From NCBI RefSeq assembly GCF_022921055.1, contig NZ_CP095061.1:3945501-4009500 (forward strand): a stretch of 64,000 bases of DNA. The letters run 5' to 3'. The stretch comes from Hymenobacter volaticus. GTDB taxonomy: Bacteria > Bacteroidota > Bacteroidia > Cytophagales > Hymenobacteraceae. This document shows positions 57,283 to 64,000 of this stretch, one piece after another. The notes under the pieces were generated by a model. It was not told where the DNA came from. It made no database searches and was given only the letters and a program-made list of their open reading frames with translations. Position 1 is the stretch's first letter. Each line of letters begins with the position of its first letter. Made by a program: the position numbers and the translations under genes.

Positions 57283-58344
57283 CTACTGCGTTTTGGTGAA
57301 CAGCGTGTTCAAGTTGCGGGCTACCGTGAAGTAGTTAGCAGCCCCACTAGCGTGCAGCCCAGCACGGGTGTAATCGAGTTGAAACTGACTGATACGCAAC
57401 ATTACGCCAAAAGAGACGCCGGCCCCACCGCTCGTATTGTCTAAACGTAATTCACGGCGTTGCAGATGATTGTAGCCTACGCGTACATTCAGGTTTTTAC
57501 CGAGTATTAATTCTCCACCTACAGCGAAGTGACGGGCAATTTTGTCACCAAGCGTTTTTTTCTTTTTAATTTCCTCGCCACTTTCGTCGAGTTGGCCGCG
57601 CTGGTTAGGATCGAGGTAGACAATGTCGAGCTGCTGGAGATGGTGAGCCGTCAGAGAGAAGCGTAACGGCATATGCTCAGGCTTAATAGAAGCACCTATT
57701 TGCACATCGAGCGGCATAGGCTCCCGTCCTGCGCCTGCGTAGGACTTGAGCTGATAGCCTACGTTGCGTGCTGTCAAACCCACCGTAAAATCTTGCTCGG
57801 GGTGCTTGAACACGGCTCCTACATCGGCCAGCGCTGCCACTGAATGATTACCAGAAATGCCGGATATAGCCAGCCGGGCTGTACCAGCCAATGTGAAGTT
57901 GCCTTGGGTATAAGAATCGGCTACGCTCAAAGCGTATTCATTCACCGAAAATTCGCCGAGTGCATTGCCAGCCGCATCGTATTGTTGAAAATTGCCATAG
58001 CTCAGGTAGCTCAAACCTACCCCAAATCGTCCGGCCTTCTCGGTATTGAAAGTATACGCGGCTGTGCTTTGCTTTATATCAGCTAGATAATCAACGAAGC
58101 TTAGCGCCAACCGGCCATCCATTTCAGAATTGAGCAATGCCGGATTGCTCAAGAACATGGTGGGGTCAGAGTCGCGGGACGATACATTGACTCCACCCAA
58201 CGCGGCGGTTTTAGCGCCAGGCGGCAGGTTTAGAAAAGAGAAGGCCTGCTGCCCCCCAATCTGAGCCATTGCCGCCGGGGCAACACCCACTCCCAATCCT
58301 ACAGATAAAATAGCAATAGCTCGGCAATGTAGCAGTCGAATCAT
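57283..58344 (-). CDS. porQ: Type IX secretion system protein PorQ (353 aa)
   Basis: PorQ is an outer-membrane β-barrel of the FadL/PorV type needed for type IX secretion in Bacteroidota. Signal peptide ends about AAMAQ (residue 28). The diagnostic N-terminus of the group is visible: FLNLPPGAKTAALGGVNVSS followed by DPTMFLSNPALL. Alternating β-strand pattern runs to the end, NTLFTKTQ. It is 104 bp upstream of hslU on the same strand and downstream of lon's terminator. PorQ versus a PorV paralogue is decided by length and the N-terminal motif only. Confidence 0.85.
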   Translation of the reverse strand: MIRLLHCRAIAILSVGLGVGVAPAAMAQIGGQQAFSFLNLPPGAKTAALGGVNVSSRDSDPTMFLSNPALLNSEMDGRLALSFVDYLADIKQSTAAYTFNTEKAGRFGVGLSYLSYGNFQQYDAAGNALGEFSVNEYALSVADSYTQGNFTLAGTARLAISGISGNHSVAALADVGAVFKHPEQDFTVGLTARNVGYQLKSYAGAGREPMPLDVQIGASIKPEHMPLRFSLTAHHLQQLDIVYLDPNQRGQLDESGEEIKKKKTLGDKIARHFAVGGELILGKNLNVRVGYNHLQRRELRLDNTSGGAGVSFGVMLRISQFQLDYTRAGLHASGAANYFTVARNLNTLFTKTQ

Positions 58345-58425
58345 AAGAGCAAGATATAGCGTTTGCGAAGCATTCTAGGGCTAAGACGCTTCCTACGGCG
58401 TTTTATTGCACGCTCCAAACAAGTT

Positions 58426-58484
58426 GCTGGTGCTGGTTTCTAGTTGGTGCCTGTTAGGCACAACAGCCAGAAACCAGCACCAGC
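58426..58484 (-). terminator. Terminator after lon
   Basis: A 16-bp perfect stem GCTGGTGCTGGTTTCT and its complement surround a 27-nt loop that can form a second hairpin (TTGGTGCC / GGCACAA). It starts 3 bp past the lon stop at 58488. Confidence 0.75.
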
Positions 58485-58487
58485 ATT

Positions 58488-60947
58488 TTACTGCACTTCT
58501 ACGCTTGATACGGGAGCAGCCAACGGCTCATCTCGAACCACTAATTTTAGCGGGTGTTCGACCAATTCATCTAATAATGCCACTTTCAGCACCTCATCTA
58601 CTCGGTCGGCATAGTGTACCGTTACTTCCTTGAGGTATTCAGCTGGAATTTCAAGAATGTCTTTGCGGTTCTTGCTACACAAAATAATGTCGCGAATACC
58701 AGCACGCTTGGCAGCCAATATCTTTTCCTTGATGCCACCTACTGGCAGTACTTTACCCCGCAGTGTGATTTCGCCCGTCATGGCCAAGTGGCTACGAATT
58801 TTGCGTTGGGTGAACACCGAAGCTATGCTAGTGAATATGGCAATACCGGCGCTCGGCCCATCTTTCGGCACGGCTCCTTCGGGGAAGTGAATGTGTAAGT
58901 CGTACTGGTCGAATAAGCGGTAATCAATGCCGAGTTCCTCAGCCCGGCTGCGCAAATAACTTAGTGCCGTAATAGCCGATTCCTTCATTACGTCGCCAAG
59001 TTGACCCGACAGCGTGAGTTTACCCCGGCCGCGGCTTAGTAGGCTTTCAATAAACAGAATGTCACCGCCCACCGACGTCCAGGCCAAGCCCGTCACAACG
59101 CCGGCCGTTTCGTTGTCTTGGTAAATATCCCGGTCGAAGATGGCGGGGCCGAGAATTCGCTCGATGTCCTTAGGCTCTAGCGCCGCCGGAAAAGCTTCGT
59201 TCATGGCTTTGCTCTTGGCAATATTGCGTACTACCGCGCCTAGCTTACGCTCCAAACTACGCACGCCCGATTCGCGGGTGTAATCGTCGATTACGCGCTG
59301 CAACGCAGCCGTGGTGATGGCCGCATCCTTGGTGCTGAGGCCGTGGTCGGTGAGCAGCTTAGGCCACAGGTGTTTCTTGGCAATCTGGCTCTTTTCTTCC
59401 AGCGTGTACCCGGTAAGGTCGATGATTTCCATCCGGTCGCGCAGAGCGGGCTGAATGGTATCGAGCGAGTTGGCGGTGGCAATGAATAATACCCGGCTTA
59501 GGTCGTACTCCACTTCCAAATAGTTGTCGGTGAAAGTGGAATTTTGCTCGGGGTCCAGCACTTCCAGTAACGCCGATGAAGGGTCGCCGCGGAAGTCGGA
59601 GGCCAACTTATCAATTTCGTCGAGTACAATGACGGGATTGGAAGCACCGGCTTTCTTGATCTGCGAAATAATACGGCCGGGCATAGCGCCAACGTAAGTT
59701 TTACGGTGCCCGCGGATTTCAGCCTCGTCGCGCACGCCACCTAAGCTCATACGGACGTACTTGCGGCCCAGCGCCTTAGCAATGGAACGACCTAAGCTGG
59801 TTTTACCTACGCCGGGCGGGCCATACAGGCACAAAATAGGAGCTTTCATGTCTTGCTTCAGCTTAAGCACCGCCAAGTACTCGACAATGCGCTCCTTCAC
59901 CTTTTCCATGCCGTAGTGGTCAGCATCTAAAATCTTGCGAGTGCGCTTGAGGTTGAAGTTGTCCTTGGTTTGCTCGCCCCACGGCAAATCCAGCAGAAAC
60001 TCCACATAGTTAACCGTGAGTGGATATTCAGCGGCCTGCGGGTTTACGCGGCTCAGCTTATCCAACTCCTTGTTGAAATGCTTGGCAACCGCCTCGGGCC
60101 ATTGTTTCAGCTTGGCCCGTTGCCGAAACTTATCGACGTCCTGGTCGGGGCCTTCGGAACCGCCTAGCTCGTCTTGGAGGACCTTGATTTGTTGGCGCAG
60201 GAAATAGTCGCGCTGCTGCTGGTCGATGTCGGTGTGAACCTTGCTCTGGATTTCGTGCTTGATTTCCAGGTGCTGAATCTCCTTCATCATCATCTCCAAC
60301 AGCAAGGTACCACGCTCCACGCCGTCGTTGATTTCAAGCAGCTTCTGCTTCTGTCCTACCTCTACATTGATGTTAGAACTCAGGAAATGCGTAAGGAAGG
60401 CCGGCGACTCAATGTTGTCGAGAGCTACCTGGGCCTCTTGCGGAATTTCGGGGTTGAGGCGCAGCATTTTGGCGGCGGCATCTTTCAACGACGCTACCAA
60501 GCCCTTTACTTCCTTGGTATTCTTCGTTGGGAAAGTCTCCGAGAAATAGTTAACCCGAGCCGTGAGGTAAGGAGTGGCCTGAGTTTGCTCCTCGATATGA
60601 AAGCGGCTCTGCCCCTGAATGATGATAGTGGTATTGCCATCGGGCAGCACCAGCAGCTTCAGAATTCGGGCCATGGTACCCACTTCATACAAATCGGTGA
60701 GGCCTGGGTCGTCCTGCTGATTGTTTTTTTGGGCTACCACTCCTACTAGCTTATCACCGCGGTAGGCTTTGCGCACCAAACGCACGCTTTTCTTGCGGGT
60801 AACCGTGACGGGCAGTACTACCCCCGGAAATAGCACGGTATTGCGCACAGGCAACAAAGGCAGTGTAGAGGGCGCCTCCTGCAGCTCGAGAGGATTCTCA
60901 GGATCGGTTGCCACAATGGATACTACTTCAGCAGGGTTATCGGCCAT
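58488..60947 (-). CDS. lon: Lon endopeptidase (819 aa)
   Basis: ATP-dependent serine protease of cytosolic quality control. The ATG at 60947 is preferred over the TTG three bases upstream. It has an N-terminal LON substrate-binding domain ([19 protein letters not shown]), a helical middle domain, the AAA module ([26 protein letters not shown]) and the Ser-Lys protease domain ([10 protein letters not shown] with Ser699, [14 protein letters not shown] with Lys742). Full length for the family. It is divergent from the PorE-like gene. Confidence 0.97.
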   Translation of the reverse strand: MADNPAEVVSIVATDPENPLELQEAPSTLPLLPVRNTVLFPGVVLPVTVTRKKSVRLVRKAYRGDKLVGVVAQKNNQQDDPGLTDLYEVGTMARILKLLVLPDGNTTIIIQGQSRFHIEEQTQATPYLTARVNYFSETFPTKNTKEVKGLVASLKDAAAKMLRLNPEIPQEAQVALDNIESPAFLTHFLSSNINVEVGQKQKLLEINDGVERGTLLLEMMMKEIQHLEIKHEIQSKVHTDIDQQQRDYFLRQQIKVLQDELGGSEGPDQDVDKFRQRAKLKQWPEAVAKHFNKELDKLSRVNPQAAEYPLTVNYVEFLLDLPWGEQTKDNFNLKRTRKILDADHYGMEKVKERIVEYLAVLKLKQDMKAPILCLYGPPGVGKTSLGRSIAKALGRKYVRMSLGGVRDEAEIRGHRKTYVGAMPGRIISQIKKAGASNPVIVLDEIDKLASDFRGDPSSALLEVLDPEQNSTFTDNYLEVEYDLSRVLFIATANSLDTIQPALRDRMEIIDLTGYTLEEKSQIAKKHLWPKLLTDHGLSTKDAAITTAALQRVIDDYTRESGVRSLERKLGAVVRNIAKSKAMNEAFPAALEPKDIERILGPAIFDRDIYQDNETAGVVTGLAWTSVGGDILFIESLLSRGRGKLTLSGQLGDVMKESAITALSYLRSRAEELGIDYRLFDQYDLHIHFPEGAVPKDGPSAGIAIFTSIASVFTQRKIRSHLAMTGEITLRGKVLPVGGIKEKILAAKRAGIRDIILCSKNRKDILEIPAEYLKEVTVHYADRVDEVLKVALLDELVEHPLKLVVRDEPLAAPVSSVEVQ

Positions 60948-61283
60948 CAATAAAAAAGACGAAGAAAAAGCGGGGGAATAGCGGACATAGCAACGTTGGG
61001 GAACGAAGAGCAGGAAGCGGTGCCAGAATGACAGGAATATGCAGGGTGACCTCGCTCATACGTAGTCGAACTTCCGAAGATACTAGTTTGACAAGTGTTG
61101 TGCCATGCTGCGCTGGTTAGGTGGTGGCAGGTGCCGCCTCAAATAGCTTACCTTATAGCCCGTCACTCCGGCAGATCAAGCACGCTGACCCTTACTAACA
61201 AGAATAAAAACGTGTGTACCTGAAAATTCCTATTTTTGATCTTTAGCGCGCCACGCCGTCTGGCTCCGGCGCAATTTATCGTT
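60948..61283. other. 336-bp divergent region between lon and the PorE-like gene
   Basis: No ORF of note. A -7-like box TATTTTTG at 61231-61238 precedes the plus-strand gene by 45 bp. A GTCATTCTG-like core in inverse sense is present near 61023-61034 but without a partner arm. Nothing else stands out. Confidence 0.45.
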
Positions 61284-63284
61284 ATGCTTCGTTCTCTACG
61301 TACATTTTTATTGTTGATGCTGATTGGGTTGCCGGGTGTGCTGTGGGCGCAAAAAAGCACCGCCCCCCTTCGGCAGCGTAAGTCTTCCGACCGCACCGTG
61401 CGGTCGATACGGCTGCGAGCCGATGCAACTCCAGTCTTTCCTAATATAAATCGCATTCCCTATTATGAGAACAAGAAGGAATTGCGGGCTATTCAGAAAG
61501 CGGAAAAGCGTCGTAATCTAGCGCAAGCTCGGGTATTGCTGGATGCTTACGTGCGCAAGTTCGGCATCGAGAACTTTGCCAAGGATACCCCTTTGCTTTG
61601 GCGCTTAGCTCAGCTCTGGGAAAAAGCCGGCAAAGAAGAGATAGCAAAAGCCTACTTCCGCCTTGCGCTCAAACATCACCGCCAAGACATCCAGAAGATT
61701 CAGCTTTACTACGACTCGTTGGAGCAAAAAACGGCTGACCTCTATGTGCCGTTGAAAACGTATTACAACTTGGTGGAATACCGCAAGGGTATCGTCGCCT
61801 TTCGGCCGCCCAAAGGGGTGTACACCAACATGGGCGACGCTATCAACTCGCAAGCCGAGGACTATGGTCCAACCCTGAATTCAACGGCTGGCATGATGCT
61901 GTTTTCCTCGAAGCGGAAGATGCGCGGCATTCATGGCGTAGTCGACGAGGATTTGTACGTATCGCGCAAGGACGGCGAAATGTGGACCGAAGCCGAACCA
62001 TTGCCTAAGCCCATTAATTCGCTTTACAACGAAGGCTCGGCCTGCTTCACCAAGGATGGCAAGACCATTTATTTTGCCCGTTGCGAGTGCCCAAGCTGCC
62101 ATGGCAACTGTGACCTGTTCACTTCTACCTTCAAAGACGGCCAGTGGACCGTGCCCAAAAGTTTGGGAGCCCAAGTGAATTCAACGGCGTGGGATTCGCA
62201 GCCGACGCTCTCTCTCAATGAAGACACGCTGTACTTCGCCTCCGACCGACTCGGGGGCTTCGGTTTATCGGACATCTGGTACACCTACAAAAACAAAAAC
62301 AACCAGTGGGTGAAAGCGGAGAACATGGGCCCGGTTGTGAATACGCGCGAAAGTGAGGTTAGCCCATTTTACCATCCCCTTTACAACGTGCTGTATTTCT
62401 CGTCGAGAGGGCAGTTGCTCAACTACGGCGACTTCGACATCTACAAGACGTACCGCGTGCAGGGCCGTTGGCAGGAACCCAAGAATATAGGCCCCCTCGT
62501 GAACGGTAAAGGGTCGGAATACTACTTCACCATCGACTCCGACTCGCAGAACCTATACTATGCCCGCTCCGAGGAAAAGGACATGAAGAACCTGGACCTC
62601 TACTCCTTCCCGTTGCCAATGGAAGCTCAACCGCTAGCCACTACGCACATCGAAGGTACCTTAGTCGATTCCGTTTCGCAGAAGCCTTTGAATGGCATTG
62701 TGACCATCATCGACACGGACGACGGCATCGAAGTAGCCGCTAAGTACCTCCGGCCCGACGGCACTTTCGACTTCGACCTGATTGAAGGCTCACACTACGT
62801 GATGCTAATTCAGAGCCCCGACTTTTTTAGCGTTGAGAAAAAGTTTGAATTAAAGGGTGATACCGTGTTGAAGCTCATGACGAACTCTATTGATTACGGC
62901 TTACCACTGGTTTTCAAAAATATCGAGTTCGACCAAGACAAGGCAGGCATTCGGCCGGCTATGCACCCTACTCTAGACCGGATTGCCCTGTTCATGGTCG
63001 ACCACCCGGAATTCCGCCTCAATATTTCCGGCCACACTGATTCCAAAGGCGACCCGGACTTCAATGAGAAGCTTTCGCAGGATCGGGCCGAAGCTATCCG
63101 CCGTTACATCGAACAAAAGGGCAAGCTACAACCCAACCGCATCGAGAATCAAGGGTTTGGCAGTACGAAACCGCTGAGGGAAGAAGTCACAGAAGAAGAC
63201 GCCAAAACCAACCGCCGCGTGGAGTTCCGCTTAATAAAGCCAGATGCCGGCAAGAAAGAAACTGGTGGGGCTGATTGGAAATAG
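61284..63284 (+). CDS. OmpA-family outer-membrane/peptidoglycan protein, PorE-like (666 aa)
   Basis: Signal peptide (MLRSLRTFLLLMLIGLPGVLWAQ) from the ATG at 61284. A TPR-like helical region (about 75-150: KAEKRRNLAQARVLLDAYV) is followed by PD40-type β-propeller blades (EGSACFTKDGKTIYFARC, DSQPTLSLNEDTLYFASDR), a CarboxypepD-like domain (IEGTLVDSVSQKPLNGIVT) and an OmpA peptidoglycan-binding domain (NIEFDQDKAGI, ISGHTDSKGD, LSQDRAEAIRRYI). This domain order is that of PorE of the type IX system, but general OmpA/PD40 proteins are common in the phylum, so I leave the symbol out. Confidence 0.85.
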   Translation: MLRSLRTFLLLMLIGLPGVLWAQKSTAPLRQRKSSDRTVRSIRLRADATPVFPNINRIPYYENKKELRAIQKAEKRRNLAQARVLLDAYVRKFGIENFAKDTPLLWRLAQLWEKAGKEEIAKAYFRLALKHHRQDIQKIQLYYDSLEQKTADLYVPLKTYYNLVEYRKGIVAFRPPKGVYTNMGDAINSQAEDYGPTLNSTAGMMLFSSKRKMRGIHGVVDEDLYVSRKDGEMWTEAEPLPKPINSLYNEGSACFTKDGKTIYFARCECPSCHGNCDLFTSTFKDGQWTVPKSLGAQVNSTAWDSQPTLSLNEDTLYFASDRLGGFGLSDIWYTYKNKNNQWVKAENMGPVVNTRESEVSPFYHPLYNVLYFSSRGQLLNYGDFDIYKTYRVQGRWQEPKNIGPLVNGKGSEYYFTIDSDSQNLYYARSEEKDMKNLDLYSFPLPMEAQPLATTHIEGTLVDSVSQKPLNGIVTIIDTDDGIEVAAKYLRPDGTFDFDLIEGSHYVMLIQSPDFFSVEKKFELKGDTVLKLMTNSIDYGLPLVFKNIEFDQDKAGIRPAMHPTLDRIALFMVDHPEFRLNISGHTDSKGDPDFNEKLSQDRAEAIRRYIEQKGKLQPNRIENQGFGSTKPLREEVTEEDAKTNRRVEFRLIKPDAGKKETGGADWK

Positions 63285-63335
63285 CCTAGAACTACCCCAC
63301 TTACTCAATATCTTATCGACTTACAGCGTTTGCTG

Positions 63336-63386
63336 TAAACCTAAAAGGGCCTCGCTACAGCTTGTAGCGAGGCCCTTTTAGGTTTA
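63336..63386. terminator. Bidirectional terminator, 24-bp perfect stem
   Basis: TAAACCTAAAAGGGCCTCG and its continuation (63336-63359) pair perfectly with 63363-63386 around a 3-nt loop. It lies 51 bp past the plus-strand stop and 30 bp past the minus-strand stop. Confidence 0.88.
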
Positions 63387-63416
63387 TACTTCTGCAAGAG
63401 GATCTTGCTTCACTTC

Positions 63417-63914
63417 TTACCAACTAATTTTCTGCTCTTGTTCTCCTTCTCGAAAAAGCACGCTTTGCTTTTTGCCACTCGCCTCTAGATTCACAATATT
63501 CATCTGATCGGGAAAAGCGGAGAGTAATAAAGAGTGGCGTAGGTTAACGCTAGTCACTGGCTTAGTTAACTTAACAGTGCAATACAACCAGTGAGCGTCA
63601 TTCTCCTTCTGCATACCTAGCAACTGCAACGGCAACACTTCCCCAGGCTTGGTCCCAAAAGCCACGGACTTACGCAGCAAATCGGTAGTCAGCTGCGTCA
63701 CCAACGGCTTAGGCGACTGGTCAAGGTCAATGGAGGCAGCACGACCAGCAGACAGAGCGGTTTCAAAATCGTCTGTGAAGACTTTAAGGGCAATTTCAAG
63801 TTGCTGCTTCTGCGCGTTGTAGCGCACATCCATAATACTAGCGTGGTAGGCATGCGCCCACGCCGTGAGAGTGGCAGCTAGCAGCAATGGAAGCAGGAGC
63901 AGTTTGCGGAGCAT
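63417..63914 (-). CDS. DUF6702-type secreted protein (165 aa)
   Basis: Signal peptide MLRKLLLLPLLLAATLTAWA, then the family opening HAYHASIMDVRYNAQKQQLEI and ALKVFTDDFETAL, which recall DUF6702 proteins of Bacteroidota. The function of the group is unknown to me. It is a single domain of β type (HWLYCTVKLTKPVTSVNL) ending QKISW. It is downstream of a minus-strand gene cut by the window edge. Confidence 0.75.
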   Translation of the reverse strand: MLRKLLLLPLLLAATLTAWAHAYHASIMDVRYNAQKQQLEIALKVFTDDFETALSAGRAASIDLDQSPKPLVTQLTTDLLRKSVAFGTKPGEVLPLQLLGMQKENDAHWLYCTVKLTKPVTSVNLRHSLLLSAFPDQMNIVNLEASGKKQSVLFREGEQEQKISW

Positions 63915-63937
63915 GAGTAAAGCGGGCAGCTAACTTT

Positions 63938-64000
63938 CTACTTTAGAAATACTTTGATCAGCGGCTTGAAAAGCACAAACACCATCAATGCCATAATCAT
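63938..64000 (-). CDS. C-terminal end of a truncated membrane protein gene
   Basis: The minus-strand frame runs in from the window edge for 20 codons and ends at TAG (63938-63940). The visible residues, IMALMVFVLFKPLIKVFLK, look like the last membrane segment of a polytopic protein. Nothing more can be said. Confidence 0.4.
   Translation of the reverse strand: MIMALMVFVLFKPLIKVFLK

Noticed and set aside
60174..60749. 191-codon plus-strand ORF inside lon
   Set aside because: Antisense shadow of lon; leucine-rich by codon mirroring.

Overview
The window looks like a chromosomal segment of a Cytophagales-type Bacteroidota, most probably Hymenobacter or a close relative. The reasons are four SusC/SusD outer-membrane pairs, type IX secretion genes (a PorQ and a PorE-like OmpA protein), promoter boxes of the TAnnTTTG type, almost no Shine-Dalgarno leaders, and moderately high GC housekeeping genes. 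The genus is an inference from protein style, not from a search. I see no rRNA, tRNA, CRISPR array, transposase or prophage gene.

Layout. 1-9.9 kb: the end of priA, two membrane lipoproteins, a methyltransferase with a lipobox, queA (frameshifted), two tandem small secreted lysine-rich proteins, a large secreted M14 carboxypeptidase and two small unknown genes. 10-15.5 kb: an SPFH protein and a first SusC/SusD pair (susC frameshifted). 15.7-25 kb: rnd (frameshifted), an XRE-type regulator (frameshifted), mltG, a membrane glycosyltransferase-like gene (frameshifted), dtd, a MazG-type hydrolase, comB and gcvT. 25.2-27.7 kb: a signalling cassette (CZB zinc-binding protein, CHASE3-type histidine kinase, receiver-only response regulator). 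27.8-38.3 kb: rnhB (frameshifted), NUDIX hydrolase, a four-gene run plsC (frameshifted)-gatC-1021-aa membrane/TPR protein-LolD-like ATPase, cobalamin adenosyltransferase (frameshifted), ilvE, and prfB with the classical programmed +1 frameshift. 38.4-54.9 kb: an AT-richer island of three SusC/SusD pairs, two on the minus strand and one on the plus strand with an extra lipoprotein, diverging from a 1-kb AT-rich non-coding stretch. 54.9-64 kb: an SDR oxidoreductase, hslU, porQ, lon, a PorE-like OmpA protein and a DUF6702-type protein.

The most striking pattern is that eight unrelated genes (queA, susC, rnd, the XRE regulator, the membrane glycosyltransferase, rnhB, the adenosyltransferase, plsC) are each broken by exactly one missing base, and in every case the break falls in a run of 3 to 6 C or G. 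All eight spans have length 3n+2. The simplest explanation is systematic under-calling of G/C homopolymers in the assembly, so these genes are probably intact in the organism. prfB differs: its span is 3n+1 and it carries the known recoding signal, so that shift is real biology.

Functionally, the SusC/SusD pairs import unknown oligomers across the outer membrane. No glycan-degrading enzyme, sigma/anti-sigma pair or hybrid two-component regulator accompanies them here, so the substrates cannot be named. PorQ and the PorE-like protein belong to protein export through the type IX system. Most convergent gene pairs are separated by strong, often perfect, hairpin terminators.
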